Below, in pieces: positions 46,874-56,381 of a stretch of 64,000 nucleotides of DNA. Source of the DNA: Streptococcus mitis NCTC 12261 (GTDB taxonomy: Bacteria > Bacillota > Bacilli > Lactobacillales > Streptococcaceae); the NCBI RefSeq assembly GCF_000148585.2, contig NZ_CP028414.1:673501-737500 (forward strand), in the 5' to 3' direction. A program made the translations under genes and the position numbers. Under the pieces are notes generated by a model that had not been told where the DNA came from, ran no database searches, and saw only the letters and a program-made list of their open reading frames with translations. Position 1 is the first letter of the stretch; every line of letters begins with the position of its first letter.

Positions 46874-48601
46874 ATGTCTGGTAGTCTAGTAGTATATCTT
46901 ATAATTGCAATTGCAATTATATTGCTGATTTCATATGCTATAGCAATTTATGTACGGAAACGCAATGAAAGTAAATTAGCAATTTTAGAAGAGAAAAAAG
47001 AAGAGCTGTACAATCTTCCAGTTAATGATGAAGTTGAAGCTGTAAAAAATATGCACTTGATTGGACAAAGTCAAGTGACTTTCCGTGAATGGAACCAAAA
47101 ATGGGTTGACCTATCTCTTAACTCTTTTGCCGATATCGAAAATAATCTTTTCGAGGCAGAAGGTTATAACAATTCATTCCGTTTTTTCAAGGCCAGTCAT
47201 CAAATTGACCAAATAGAGAGCCAAATTACTTTGATTGAAGAAGATATTGCGGCAATTCGCAATGCCTTGGCAGATTTGGAGAAACAAGAATCTAAAAATA
47301 GTGGACGTGTTCTTCATACCTTGGACTTGTTTGAAGAGTTGCAACACCGAGTTGCTGATCATTCTGAAGAATATGGCCAAGGTTTATCTGAAATCGAAAA
47401 ACAATTGGAAAATATCCAATCAGAGTTTTCTCAGTTTGTTACTTTGAATACTTCAGGTGACCCAGTAGAAGCTGCTGTAATTTTGGATAATGCTGAGAAT
47501 CATATCTTGGCTTTGAGTCACATTGTTGACCGCCTGCCAGCGATTGTAAAAACATTATCTAAAGAGCTACCTGATCAGCTGGAAGATTTAGAAGATGGCT
47601 ACCGTAAGCTTTTAGATGCTAATTATCATTTTTCTGAGACGGATATTGAATCTCGCTTCCAATTGCTTTATGAAGCTTTGAAGAAAAACCACGAAAATAT
47701 TGCACAATTAGAGTTGGATAATGCTGAGTATGAAAATACTCAAGTTCAAGAAGAAATCAATGCACTCTATGATATCTTTACACGAGAAATTGCTGCTCAA
47801 AAAGTAGTAGAAGGCTTTGTTGCAACCCTTCCTACATATTTGAAACACATGAAAGATAGTAATGCTGTTTTAGTGGAAGATATTCAACGATTGAGTAACA
47901 ATTACCTACTATCTGACACGGATGTTAGTCATGTACACAGATTACAAGCTGAGTTAGAATCTCTGGAAGAATCTGTATTGGAATTAACTTCTGAACAAGA
48001 GGAATATTCTGAGCCATATTCATTACTTGAAGAACGTTTGGAAAACTTACAAGCAACTTTGAAAGAAATTGAGGATGAACAAGTTGCGGTTAGTCAACGT
48101 CTTGCTCAGATTGAAAAAGATGATATCAATGCTCGCCAGAAGGCAAATGTTTATGTCAATCGTCTTCATACCATTAAGAGATATATGGAAAAACGCAATC
48201 TTCCAGGTATCCCTCAGAATTTCTTACAGTTGTTCTTTACAGCAAGTAACCATACAGAAGAGTTGATGGCTGAGCTAGAAGAAGCCCAGGTCAATATCGA
48301 AGCTGTAAACCGTATGCTTGAAATTACAACAAATGATATGGAAGCACTTGAAGCAGAAACGTATAATATTGTTCAATATGCAACATTGACAGAACAATTG
48401 CTACAGTATTCGAACCGTTACCGCTCATTTGATGAACGAATTCAGGAAGCCTTTAATGAATCATTAGAAATTTTTGAAAAAGAATTTGATTACCATGCTT
48501 CATTTGATAAGATTTCGCAAGCTTTAGAAGTTGCAGAACCTGGTGTAACCAACCGTTTTGTTACTTCATATGAAAAAACACGTGAGACAATTCGTTTCTA
48601 A
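46874..48601 (+). CDS. ezrA: Septation ring formation regulator EzrA
   Basis: This 575-residue protein has one N-terminal membrane helix (VVYLIIAIAIILLISYAIAI) and a long cytosolic spectrin-like coiled-coil region. EzrA binds FtsZ and coordinates Z-ring placement with cell-wall synthesis. Conserved family segments such as FREWNQKWVD and DYHASFDKISQALEVAEPG are present near the N- and C-termini. The ATG at 46874 follows AAAAAGGAG. The stop is only 4 bases from the left end of an IS element, so its native terminator may have been displaced. Confidence 0.94.
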   Translation: MSGSLVVYLIIAIAIILLISYAIAIYVRKRNESKLAILEEKKEELYNLPVNDEVEAVKNMHLIGQSQVTFREWNQKWVDLSLNSFADIENNLFEAEGYNNSFRFFKASHQIDQIESQITLIEEDIAAIRNALADLEKQESKNSGRVLHTLDLFEELQHRVADHSEEYGQGLSEIEKQLENIQSEFSQFVTLNTSGDPVEAAVILDNAENHILALSHIVDRLPAIVKTLSKELPDQLEDLEDGYRKLLDANYHFSETDIESRFQLLYEALKKNHENIAQLELDNAEYENTQVQEEINALYDIFTREIAAQKVVEGFVATLPTYLKHMKDSNAVLVEDIQRLSNNYLLSDTDVSHVHRLQAELESLEESVLELTSEQEEYSEPYSLLEERLENLQATLKEIEDEQVAVSQRLAQIEKDDINARQKANVYVNRLHTIKRYMEKRNLPGIPQNFLQLFFTASNHTEELMAELEEAQVNIEAVNRMLEITTNDMEALEAETYNIVQYATLTEQLLQYSNRYRSFDERIQEAFNESLEIFEKEFDYHASFDKISQALEVAEPGVTNRFVTSYEKTRETIRF

Positions 48602-48605
48602 AAAA

Positions 48606-48675
48606 GGCTCTTTGTCAACTGTAGTGGGTTGAAGAAAAGCGGCTCTTTGTCAACTGTAGTGGGTTGAAGAAAAGC
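48606..48675. repeat. Tandem duplication of a 35-bp IS left end
   Basis: Two identical 35-bp units, 48606-48640 and 48641-48675, each start GGCTCTTTGTCAACTG and end GAAGAAAAGC. The transposase stop codon overlaps the end of the second copy. Confidence 0.92.
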
Positions 48676-49931
48676 TAAGATTGAGAAAGGACACATTTCG
48701 TCCTTTCTTTTTTGATATTGAGAGCGATAAAAATTCGTTTTTTGAAGTTTTCAAAGTTCCGAAAACCAAAGGCATTTCGCTTGATAAGTTTGATGAGATT
48801 ATTGGTCGCTTCCAATTTGGCGTTGGAATAGGGTAGTTGAAGGGCATTGACGATTTTCTCTTTATCCTTGAGAAAGGTTTTAAAGACAGTCTGAAAAAGA
48901 GGATGAACCTGCTTAAGATTGTCCTCAATAAGTCCGAAGAATTTGTCAGGTTCCTTGTTCTGAAAGTGAAAAAGCAAGAGTTGATAGAGATTGTAGTGGT
49001 GTTTCAAGTCTTCTGAATAGCTCAAAAGCTTGTCTAGAATTTCTTTATTTGTTAAGTGCATGCGAAAAGTAGGGCGATAAAAACGTTTATCACTGAGTTT
49101 ACGACTATCCTGCTGTATGAGCTTCCAGTAGCGCTTGATGGCTTTGTATTCATGGGATTTTCGCTCAAATTGATTCATGATTTGGACACGAACACGACTC
49201 ATAGCACGGCTTAAGTGTTGTACAATGTGAAATCGATCTAGAACGATTTTAGCACATGGAAAAAGCTGTTTAGCCAAGGCATAATAAGGACTAAACATAT
49301 CCATCGTAATGATTTTCACCTGACAACGAACAGCTCGCTCGTAGCGCAGAAAGTGATTTCGTATGATAGCCTGTGTTCTGCCTTCAAGAACAGTGATGAT
49401 GTTGAGATTATCAAAATCTTGTGCAATGAAACTCATCTTTCCCTTGGTAAAGGCATACTCGTCCCAAGACATAATCTCTGGAAGACGAGAAAAATCATGC
49501 TTAAAACGGAAGTCATTAAGCTTGCGAATGACAGTTGAAGTTGAAATAGCTAGTTGATGAGCGATATCGGTCATAGAAGTTTTTTCAATCAATTTTTGCG
49601 CAATTTTTTGGTTGATAATACGAGGAATTTGGTGATTTTTCTCGACGAGAGAGGTCTGTGAGACCATCATTTTAGAGCAATGATAGCACTTGAAACGACG
49701 CTTTTTAAGGAGGATTTTGGTAGGCATACCAGTTGTTTCAAGGTAAGGAATTTTCGATGGTTTTTGGAAGTCATATTTCTTCATTTGACTTCCACATTCA
49801 GGACAAGATGGGGCCTCATAATCCAGTTTAGCGATGATTTCCTTGTGGGTATCTCTATTAACAACATCCATAATTTGGACATTAGGGTCTTTGATATCGA
49901 GCAGTTTTATGATAAAATGTAATGGTTCCAT
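48675..49931 (-). CDS. ISL3-family transposase
   Basis: This 418-residue transposase is full length and uninterrupted. It has an N-terminal zinc-binding region (CPECG...CYHC), a helix-turn-helix (MTDIAHQLAISTSTVIRKL), and the DDE-type catalytic core with ITMDMFSPYYALAKQLFPCA and VLDRFHIVQHL and a final glutamate near NAKLEATNNLIK. It matches the IS1167/ISL3 group, so the element could still be active. Confidence 0.93.
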   Translation of the reverse strand: MEPLHFIIKLLDIKDPNVQIMDVVNRDTHKEIIAKLDYEAPSCPECGSQMKKYDFQKPSKIPYLETTGMPTKILLKKRRFKCYHCSKMMVSQTSLVEKNHQIPRIINQKIAQKLIEKTSMTDIAHQLAISTSTVIRKLNDFRFKHDFSRLPEIMSWDEYAFTKGKMSFIAQDFDNLNIITVLEGRTQAIIRNHFLRYERAVRCQVKIITMDMFSPYYALAKQLFPCAKIVLDRFHIVQHLSRAMSRVRVQIMNQFERKSHEYKAIKRYWKLIQQDSRKLSDKRFYRPTFRMHLTNKEILDKLLSYSEDLKHHYNLYQLLLFHFQNKEPDKFFGLIEDNLKQVHPLFQTVFKTFLKDKEKIVNALQLPYSNAKLEATNNLIKLIKRNAFGFRNFENFKKRIFIALNIKKERTKCVLSQS

Positions 49932-50005
49932 ATGATTCTTTCTAATGAGTTGTTTCGTCGCTTTTCATTATAGATCTTATGGGACTTTTTTTCTACACAA
50001 AAATA

Positions 50006-50055
50006 GGCTCCATAATATTTATAGGGGATTTACCCACTACAAATATTATAGAGCC
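50006..50055. repeat. Inverted repeat at the IS right end
   Basis: GGCTCCATAATATTTATAGG (50006 onward) is the imperfect reverse complement of the terminal repeat (50032-50055), forming a potential hairpin around a GGATTTAC loop. Such subterminal structure could block read-in transcription. Confidence 0.7.
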
Positions 50056-50062
50056 ATCTTTT

Positions 50063-50695
50063 TTATTGCTTAATTGTTTTTAAAAATGCCCAGTTACCAA
50101 TTGATTTTGATCCGTATTCTAAGTCCATATAGTCCAGTAATACATAATCATTTTTTTCATAGAAAGAGGCATTGTTTGCTGTGCTTGTAATGAGGCCCAA
50201 GTACTTACAGCCTTTTGATTTGACATAGGGTTCAATTCCTTGTGTCAGAAAAGTACTGCCTATTCCCTGGCCTTTATTTACTGTATTGACAGCTAAAGCC
50301 ATCAAATACCAATCAAACTCACCTGATTGTTCTAAGTGCTTTTTGGAACGTTTTACAAAGTCAAAGTATTTAAAAAGATTACGTGGTCGAATGTAGCGAA
50401 AAATTTTTGTTCCGCCATTTCGTAGATAGGATAGTATACAGAAATCCTTTTGTTGCAAAAGGGCAACTGCTAGTAATTCTCCATCTTGTTCAGCAATTAA
50501 ACAGTTTCCTTTTTTAATATAGACTCTAGTAAGCAGAATTTGCAATGTTTCTACGAAAGAAGGATAGGAATCAGCTTTCTTTAAACCATCAATTATTATC
50601 GTTAAAAAAGGATAGTCAAGAAAGGACTTGGCTAATAGTTTTCCAATTTTTTCGTACTCCTCAATTCTTGCCTCTCTATATATTATGTCTCCCAT
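50063..50695 (-). CDS. GNAT family N-acetyltransferase
   Basis: This 210-residue protein follows the GNAT layout, with an N-terminal IYREARIEEYEKIGKLLAKSF and the acetyl-CoA motif A in LMALAVNTVNKGQGIGSTFL, followed by GLITSTANNASFYEKNDYVL. The substrate is unknown. It ends 8 bases from the right end of the IS element, so the insertion may have removed its terminator. TTCGTAGGAAACA-like weak ribosome context precedes the start. Confidence 0.85.
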   Translation of the reverse strand: MGDIIYREARIEEYEKIGKLLAKSFLDYPFLTIIIDGLKKADSYPSFVETLQILLTRVYIKKGNCLIAEQDGELLAVALLQQKDFCILSYLRNGGTKIFRYIRPRNLFKYFDFVKRSKKHLEQSGEFDWYLMALAVNTVNKGQGIGSTFLTQGIEPYVKSKGCKYLGLITSTANNASFYEKNDYVLLDYMDLEYGSKSIGNWAFLKTIKQ

Positions 50696-50830
50696 GTTTG
50701 TTTCCTTAGTTACCTATGAAACCGTGTTTGATAGGATTGTAAGATAAAAAATTGGAGATGATTTAAAAAGCAAGTGAGAACCTCGTTTTGTGCTGTAAGG
50801 TTCAAAAAACTTTTTAATCTCTCCAAAATG

Positions 50831-51130
50831 TTATTTGGTTGGAATCGAAATTCCAATTAATTTTTCTGAATAGAGGGTTTTGATATTGGCCTCATCAATA
50901 GAATCCTTATCAATTTTACGTTTCAAGAAAAACTCTTGAATAGCTTCGATTTCAGGTTCGCGAATAGCACGGTGTTTGTTTGAGATGAGGATTTCATAGT
51001 GAAGCGGAGCTTGGGTAAAAATAACATCAGTATTCCCTGCAGAATAGACCTCAACAAGGGTTGCATCTGTACTTTCTAGCTGGCTTTTTACAAGTTGCGA
51101 GTGTGAGTTTGTCGTATTGATTAGCTTCAT
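50831..51130 (-). CDS. DUF1827 family protein
   Basis: This 99-residue protein (MKLINTTNSHSQLVKSQLES...YTDVIFTQAPLHYEI-like core, ending KLIGISIPTK) matches DUF1827, a streptococcal/lactococcal family of unknown function. It is cytosolic, with no membrane segment. CGGAGGAAATG gives a strong ribosome site. It lies just upstream of a BOX element. Confidence 0.8.
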   Translation of the reverse strand: MKLINTTNSHSQLVKSQLESTDATLVEVYSAGNTDVIFTQAPLHYEILISNKHRAIREPEIEAIQEFFLKRKIDKDSIDEANIKTLYSEKLIGISIPTK

Positions 51131-51188
51131 AACATTTCCTCCGATTTTCTAATTCTATTATAGCACTTTTTAAATAAAGTAGCTTGCT

Positions 51189-51296
51189 TTATACTCAATG
51201 AAAATCAAAGAGCAAACTAGGAAGCTAGCCGCAGGCTGTACTTGAGTACGGCAAGGCGAAGCTGACGTGGTTTGAATTTGATTTTCGAAGAGTATT
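51189..51296 (-). repeat. BOX element, modules C-A (no boxB)
   Basis: This is a compact BOX repeat: boxC (TATACTCAATGAAAATCAAA, then GCTAGCCGCAGG) joined directly to boxA (GTACGGCAAGGCGAAGCTGA, ending TTCGAAGAGTATTA). Its last bases supply part of the NUDIX gene's stop codon (TTA at 51295-51297 on the plus strand). Confidence 0.9.
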
Positions 51297-51747
51297 AGTC
51301 AATCTTATGATGTTTTTTCCAAGATTGGATGGCCCATTTATGGCTACCACGTTTGAGATTTTCAATAGCCTCGTCAATAGGGAACCAGGCAATATGATTA
51401 AAGTCTTCTAGTGGCTTTTGCACTTCTTTGAAAGAAGTTGCTTCATAGAGGTAGGCAGGATTGTAGTAGTAGGTGTCACGATGACGAGAGTAGAAATATT
51501 CGTCAGCTTGTCCGTAATAGGCACCAATTTCAGCTGTGAAGCCAAGCTCTTCAATCAATTCACGTTTTAGGGCTTCCTGATGGTTCTCACCAGCTTCAAT
51601 TTCGCCACCTGGTAGGAACCAAGCGCCATTGGGTGCTTGAACAAGAACAATTTGTTTTTGTTCAGCATCAGGTATAACTGCATATACGCCATAGCGTGAA
51701 ACATAGTCTGTATTCGCTTTTTTTTCTCCGAAAGTTGGGTTTGCCAT
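51295..51747 (-). CDS. NUDIX hydrolase
   Basis: This 150-residue protein contains the Nudix box GEIEAGENHQEALKRELIEELGF (G-x5-E-x7-REUxEExGU), preceded by PNGAWFLPGG. It would hydrolyse a nucleoside diphosphate derivative, perhaps as an MutT-like sanitizing enzyme; the substrate is not evident. The start at 51747 (MANPTFGEK) has GAGGAAA upstream and is preferred over the longer frame to 51810. The stop codon is formed at the edge of a BOX repeat, so its C-terminus may differ from relatives. Confidence 0.88.
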   Translation of the reverse strand: MANPTFGEKKANTDYVSRYGVYAVIPDAEQKQIVLVQAPNGAWFLPGGEIEAGENHQEALKRELIEELGFTAEIGAYYGQADEYFYSRHRDTYYYNPAYLYEATSFKEVQKPLEDFNHIAWFPIDEAIENLKRGSHKWAIQSWKKHHKID

Positions 51748-51831
51748 TGCATTTTCCTCATTATCTATTATCTTTATTATTATCTTAATGGACAAAGGCC
51801 TAGCTGTCAAGAATTTATAGTTATTTTAGTA

Positions 51832-51867
51832 AAAAGGAGCAGAAAATTTTCATTTTCTACTCCTTTT
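51832..51867 (-). terminator. clpE terminator
   Basis: On the minus strand AAAAGGAGTAGAAAAT-GAAA-ATTTTCTGCTCCTTTT: a 16-bp stem with one wobble, 9 bases after the clpE stop. Confidence 0.88.
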
Positions 51868-51876
51868 CTATAGGAT

Positions 51877-54135
51877 TTATACTTCTTTTTCAGAAGTCTT
51901 TACTTCAGCTTTTTTGGCAGATTTGATTTGAATGTTACCCTTGCTGGTCATCACTGCCTTGAGGTCTTTTTCGCTTGGATTTTCAAGGTAGTAGTCAGTG
52001 ATTGCGTCCTCAATATAGTCTTGAATAGTACGACGAAGTGGGCGTGCTCCCATTTTTGGATCATAACCAAGGTCAACCAATTTTTCCTTGACCTTGTCGG
52101 TTACATCCAAATGAATGTTGTTGCTAGAAAGACGTTTGTTAACATCTGCAAGCATAAGCTCGACAATCTGAAGGAGGTTATCTTTGCTGAGAGCCTTAAA
52201 TTCGATAATACCATCAAAACGGTTCATAAACTCTGGGCTAAAGAAGTTACCGAGTTCACCAAGAACAGAGTTGGTACGTCCTTCTCTAGCAGCACCAAAT
52301 CCAACGCTAGCTTCTGCCTTACCTGTACCTGCATTTGAAGTCATGATGATGATGGCGTCCTTGAAGCTAACGGTACGTCCTTGTCCATCTGTTAAACGAC
52401 CATCGTCCAAGACCTGGAGGAACATATGCATGACATCTGGATGGGCTTTCTCTACTTCATCCAAGAGAATAAGAGAGTAGGGATTGCGGCGGACTTTTTC
52501 AGTTAATTGCCCAGCCTCGTCATAGCCGACATAACCTGGAGGGGCACCGACTAATTTCGCCACACTGTGTTTTTCCATATATTCACTCATATCAAAGCGA
52601 ATCATGCTGTCAGCAGAACCAAAGAGTTCGATAGCTAATTGTTTGGAAAGTTCTGTCTTACCGACTCCAGTTGGCCCAACGAAAAGGAAACTTCCGATTG
52701 GGCGGTTAGGGGTACCGAGACCGACACGATTACGGCGAATAGCCTTGGCAATCTTATCGACAGCATCATCTTGTCCAATAACATGAGACTTGAGGTCTTC
52801 GGCTAGATGGATGAGTTGAGATTGTTCTTTCTCTTTTAAATCACCAACAGGAATATTGGTTTTCTGCTCGATAATGTGCTCAATGGTTTTCTCACTAATG
52901 ATAGGAGTATCTTGGTCTGTGACCTTTTTCTTTTGCATTTCCTTATACTTGGCAATCTGGTCACGGAAGTAGGCGGCCTTCTCAAAATCTTCTTCTCGTG
53001 TAGCTTGAGATTTAAGATTTTCAGCCTCAATCAAGCGCTGATCGATTACTTTAGGATCCACAAAATTCAAGGTCAAGTTCATCTTAGAACCAGCTTCATC
53101 TAGGAGGTCAATGGCCTTGTCAGGCAAGAAGCGATCTTGGATGTAGCGATTGGACAGAGTTGCAGCTGCTTCAATTGCAGCATCGGTATACTGAACGTGG
53201 TGGTAGTCTTCGTATTTCTTTTGAATGCCTTTGAGGATAGTAATTGTTTCCTCCACTGTTGGTTCATCCACTTTAACAGGTTGCATACGACGCTCTAGGG
53301 CTGCATCTTTTTCAATGATACGGTATTCATTGAGGGTAGTAGCACCGACCAATTGCAGCTCTCCACGAGCAAGGGCGGGCTTGAGGATATTTCCTGCATC
53401 CATATTGCCATCGCCCGCAGAACCAGCACCGACAATTTCATGGATTTCATCGATAAAGAGGATGATGTCCTCACGTTTGCGAATTTCTTCCATGAGTTTT
53501 TGCATGCGTTCTTCAAATTGTCCACGGATACCCGTTCCTTGAACTAAGCTAACCACATCCAGACGGATGACTTGTTTTCCTTGTAGTTTATGGGGAACAT
53601 CTCCATCAACTATTTTCTGAGCTAGACCTTCGACAACGGCAGTTTTTCCGACACCTGGTTCACCGATAAGAACAGGATTATTCTTGGTTCTGCGATTGAG
53701 AATTTCTATGACACGGATAATCTCATCGTCGCGCCCAATAACGGGGTCAATATCTCCACGACGGGCAATTTCAGTTACGTTGATACCAAATTCTTCCAGT
53801 AGGCCTTTTTCTTGGCTTGGTGGAGGAGTTTGAGCAGGTCCACGATTTTGGGAACCATAACCGCCATTTCCACCGTAACCTCCACCTGATTGGGTTGGGG
53901 GAGTCGGAGGAGTATTGTTAGAAGGCCTGAAATTGTTTAGGTCATTGAAGAAATCACCAAAGGGATCAAAGTCACGATTGTTCAGATCCGTAATACCTTT
54001 AAAGAGGCTATTGTTAGGATCTGTCTTGATAATCTTATAGCAGTTTTGACAGAGGTCAATTTGTTTTTGCTTTCCATTGAGATTGGTATAAAGATGAATC
54101 GTTGAGTCATTGATTTTACAGTTTTGACAAAGCAT
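51877..54135 (-). CDS. clpE: ATP-dependent Clp protease ATP-binding subunit ClpE
   Basis: This 752-residue HSP100 unfoldase delivers substrates to ClpP. It has the ClpE-specific N-terminal zinc finger (CQNC...CQNC), then a glycine/asparagine-rich linker (about residues 70-105). AAA domain 1 has [14 protein letters not shown] and LFIDEIHEI; a UVR-type middle segment ([21 protein letters not shown]) follows; AAA domain 2 has [12 protein letters not shown]. It is heat-inducible and CtsR-controlled, and a CtsR operator lies 41 bp upstream. ATGAGGTAG precedes the ATG. Confidence 0.96.
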   Translation of the reverse strand: MLCQNCKINDSTIHLYTNLNGKQKQIDLCQNCYKIIKTDPNNSLFKGITDLNNRDFDPFGDFFNDLNNFRPSNNTPPTPPTQSGGGYGGNGGYGSQNRGPAQTPPPSQEKGLLEEFGINVTEIARRGDIDPVIGRDDEIIRVIEILNRRTKNNPVLIGEPGVGKTAVVEGLAQKIVDGDVPHKLQGKQVIRLDVVSLVQGTGIRGQFEERMQKLMEEIRKREDIILFIDEIHEIVGAGSAGDGNMDAGNILKPALARGELQLVGATTLNEYRIIEKDAALERRMQPVKVDEPTVEETITILKGIQKKYEDYHHVQYTDAAIEAAATLSNRYIQDRFLPDKAIDLLDEAGSKMNLTLNFVDPKVIDQRLIEAENLKSQATREEDFEKAAYFRDQIAKYKEMQKKKVTDQDTPIISEKTIEHIIEQKTNIPVGDLKEKEQSQLIHLAEDLKSHVIGQDDAVDKIAKAIRRNRVGLGTPNRPIGSFLFVGPTGVGKTELSKQLAIELFGSADSMIRFDMSEYMEKHSVAKLVGAPPGYVGYDEAGQLTEKVRRNPYSLILLDEVEKAHPDVMHMFLQVLDDGRLTDGQGRTVSFKDAIIIMTSNAGTGKAEASVGFGAAREGRTNSVLGELGNFFSPEFMNRFDGIIEFKALSKDNLLQIVELMLADVNKRLSSNNIHLDVTDKVKEKLVDLGYDPKMGARPLRRTIQDYIEDAITDYYLENPSEKDLKAVMTSKGNIQIKSAKKAEVKTSEKEV

Positions 54136-54175
54136 ACATCTACCTCATTTCTTTATTTAGCCTGACCTGTTTAAT

Positions 54176-54192
54176 GGTCAAAAATAGTCAAA
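54176..54192 (+). promoter_or_regulatory. CtsR operator of clpE
   Basis: GGTCAAAAATAGTCAAA is an exact match to the CtsR heptad repeat (RGTCAAA-NAN-RGTCAAA). It lies between the clpE -10 box and start codon, where repressor binding would block transcription. Confidence 0.92.
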
Positions 54193-54205
54193 TTTCTATA
54201 CTCTC

Positions 54206-54233
54206 ATTATAACAGGATTGGGGTGTAAAGCAA
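54206..54233 (-). promoter_or_regulatory. clpE promoter
   Basis: On the minus strand TTGCTT (54233-54228), a 16-bp spacer and TATAAT (54211-54206), upstream of the CtsR operator. Confidence 0.7.
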
Positions 54234-54294
54234 GTAAAAAGATTGCAGCTTTGAGAAGTTGTTACAATGAAGAACTTTGTGGATTTGGACTATA

Positions 54295-54328
54295 AAAAAA
54301 TCCTATTTGTGAGACAAAAAGGATTTTG
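54295..54328 (-). terminator. Terminator of the DUF1797 gene
   Basis: On the minus strand CAAAATCCT-N15-AGGATTTTTTTA forms an 8-9-bp stem with a T-run, 38 bases after the stop codon. Confidence 0.7.
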
Positions 54329-54365
54329 GTTAGACATGCAGGGTGTAATCCCAGCTTGTTTTGTA

Positions 54366-54596
54366 TTAGTAAAGGAGTTCGTAAATCTCCATTGCAATCA
54401 AGTCAATGCTGTCAAACGTATAAGTTTCGCGAGCTTCGACATCACGAAGGGTAAAGATTGAGCCGTTTTCTTCGTCGTGGCTGTATGCAACTTCTGCAAC
54501 AACAACTCCTTCGCGTTCAAAATTACGTTTTAAATTTCCACCGTCTTTTGTCATTGCTTCAAGGCGGTTGATGATTCTAACCAAATGTGATTCCAT
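54366..54596 (-). CDS. DUF1797 (YkuJ-like) family protein
   Basis: This 76-residue protein (MESHLVRIINRLEAMTKDGG, then FTLRDVEARETYTFDSIDLIAMEIYELL) matches the small DUF1797/YkuJ family of Firmicutes, for which structures but no function are known. AGGAGAATC precedes the ATG. It is monocistronic. Confidence 0.82.
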   Translation of the reverse strand: MESHLVRIINRLEAMTKDGGNLKRNFEREGVVVAEVAYSHDEENGSIFTLRDVEARETYTFDSIDLIAMEIYELLY

Positions 54597-54786
54597 TTTG
54601 ATTCTCCTTCATTTCTTATCGTTACTATTTTACCATAAAGGAGGTCAACTTGCCTAGAAAAAACTAAGATTTCTCGCTAATTCTACTAGCTTAAAGGTTT
54701 TTTGAATAAATTAGACAAAAGATTTGAATTTTAATTCAATACATGTTATAATCATACAGTATTCTATTTTAGAAAGCAGTGTGACT

Positions 54787-55470
54787 ATGAATTTTTCTTT
54801 TTTACCTAAGTATTTACCTTATTTTAACTATGGGGCTGTCGTGACGGTTCTCATTTCTATCTGTGTTGTCTTTTTTGGGACTATTTTGGGTGTTGTCTTG
54901 GCTTTTGGGCAACGTTCAAAGTTTAAACCGCTTGTTTGGCTCGCCAACTTGTACGTTTGGATTTTCCGCGGGACACCGATGATGGTTCAGATTATGATTG
55001 CCTTTGCCCTTATGCACATCAATGCTCCGACTATTCAGGTTGGAATTTTGGGTGTTGATCTTTCTCGTCTGATTCCAGGGATTTTGATTATCTCTATGAA
55101 CAGTGGTGCCTATGTTTCTGAGACTGTTCGTGCTGGGATTAATGCGGTTCCAAAAGGTCAGTTAGAGGCGGCCTATTCTTTAGGGATTCGTCCTAAAAAC
55201 GCTATGCGCTATGTGATTTTGCCACAAGCAATCAAAAATATCTTACCAGCATTGGGGAACGAATTTATCACTATTATCAAGGATAGTTCCCTCTTATCAG
55301 CTATTGGTGTTATGGAGTTGTGGAACGGGGCTACAACAGTTTCTACAACAACCTATCTACCTTTAACACCACTTTTATTTGCAGCCTTTTACTACTTGAT
55401 TATGACCTCTATTTTGACAGTAGCCTTGAAAGCTTTTGAAAAACGTATGGGACAAGGAGATAAGAAATAA
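54787..55470 (+). CDS. Polar amino-acid ABC transporter permease
   Basis: This 227-residue HisM/GlnP-type permease has about five membrane helices and the loop [23 protein letters not shown] that contacts the ATPase. The N-terminal [18 protein letters not shown] and [16 protein letters not shown] segments are family hallmarks. The ATG at 54787 is used, since a longer frame to 54724 would overlap the promoter (ATGTTATAAT at 54743-54752). No substrate-binding protein gene adjoins, so one must be supplied from elsewhere. The stop overlaps the next start by one base. Confidence 0.92.
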   Translation: MNFSFLPKYLPYFNYGAVVTVLISICVVFFGTILGVVLAFGQRSKFKPLVWLANLYVWIFRGTPMMVQIMIAFALMHINAPTIQVGILGVDLSRLIPGILIISMNSGAYVSETVRAGINAVPKGQLEAAYSLGIRPKNAMRYVILPQAIKNILPALGNEFITIIKDSSLLSAIGVMELWNGATTVSTTTYLPLTPLLFAAFYYLIMTSILTVALKAFEKRMGQGDKK

Positions 55471-56204
55471 TGACAGAAACCTTGATAAAAATTGAAAATT
55501 TACATAAATCATTTGGAAAGAATGAAGTATTGAAGGGCATCAACCTCGAGATTAAAAGAGGAGAAGTTGTCGTTATCATCGGTCCTTCAGGGAGCGGGAA
55601 ATCTACCTTGCTTCGCTCTATGAATTTGTTAGAAGAAGCGACCAAAGGGAAGGTTATCTTTGAGGGAGTCGATATTACGGACAAGAAGAATGACCTCTTT
55701 GCCATGCGTGAGAAGATGGGCATGGTTTTCCAACAATTTAACCTCTTTCCTAATATGACTGTGATGGAAAATATCACCTTGTCACCTATCAAGACTAAAG
55801 GTGAAAGCAAGGCAGTTGCTGAGAAGAGAGCCCAAGAGTTGTTGGAAAAAGTTGGCTTACCAGATAAGGCAGATGCTTACCCACAGAGTTTGTCAGGTGG
55901 CCAGCAACAACGAATTGCTATTGCGCGTGGGTTGGCCATGGAACCGGATGTTTTGCTCTTTGACGAGCCAACTTCAGCCCTGGACCCTGAAATGGTAGGT
56001 GAGGTGTTGGCTGTTATGCAAGACTTAGCCAAGTCAGGAATGACCATGGTTATCGTAACACATGAAATGGGATTTGCTCGTGAGGTGGCAGACCGTGTCA
56101 TCTTTATGGCAGATGGTGTGGTTGTTGAAGATGGAACACCTGAACAGATTTTTGAACAAACCCAAGAACAACGGACTAAAGACTTCTTGAGTAAGGTTTT
56201 ATAA
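55470..56204 (+). CDS. Polar amino-acid ABC transporter ATP-binding protein
   Basis: This 244-residue ATPase of the GlnQ/HisP type has Walker [16 protein letters not shown]-loop [14 protein letters not shown], signature [14 protein letters not shown], Walker [20 protein letters not shown] and an H-loop [11 protein letters not shown]. It is coupled to the permease through a TAATG overlap. The probable substrate class is glutamine or another polar amino acid, from the family only. Confidence 0.94.
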   Translation: MTETLIKIENLHKSFGKNEVLKGINLEIKRGEVVVIIGPSGSGKSTLLRSMNLLEEATKGKVIFEGVDITDKKNDLFAMREKMGMVFQQFNLFPNMTVMENITLSPIKTKGESKAVAEKRAQELLEKVGLPDKADAYPQSLSGGQQQRIAIARGLAMEPDVLLFDEPTSALDPEMVGEVLAVMQDLAKSGMTMVIVTHEMGFAREVADRVIFMADGVVVEDGTPEQIFEQTQEQRTKDFLSKVL

Positions 56205-56259
56205 GTTAGTTTTGTGGAGCTATTTGTAGCTAACTTTACATATAAAGTATAGATTAATG

Positions 56260-56282
56260 AAAAGCTCGACTAGAGCTTTTTC
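56260..56282 (+). terminator. Terminator of the amino-acid transporter operon
   Basis: AAAAGCTC-GACTA-GAGCTTTT followed by TCTT: an 8-bp stem with a 5-base loop. A second small hairpin TATAGTTT-GA-AACTATA follows. Confidence 0.75.
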
Positions 56283-56381
56283 TTATAGTTTGAAACTATA
56301 GGATAGCCTAGGAAAGAAGTGTTAGAGGGGATTAGCAGTTTTTGGTATAATGGAAGATATTTGAAAGAAAAGAGAAGTGAT

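Larger units (their letters stand above)
48606..50055. mobile_element. ISL3-family insertion sequence (IS1167-like) with doubled left end
   Basis: The element contains one transposase gene between imperfect 24-bp terminal repeats. The right end (50032-50055) read inward begins GGCTCTATAATATT and ends TGTAGTGGGT. The left end begins GGCTCTTTGTCAAC and ends TGTAGTGGGT and occurs twice in tandem (48606 and 48641). From the inner left end the length is 1415 bp, close to IS1167 (about 1435 bp). No 8-bp target duplication was found at either pair of ends. Confidence 0.85.

Noticed and set aside
52184..53547. Several plus-strand open frames opposite clpE
   Set aside because: Antisense shadows of a strongly supported clpE gene, without ribosome sites or recognizable domains.
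54267..54461. 64-codon plus-strand frame between clpE and the DUF1797 gene
   Set aside because: It covers the DUF1797 terminator and the end of that gene in antisense; no family resemblance.
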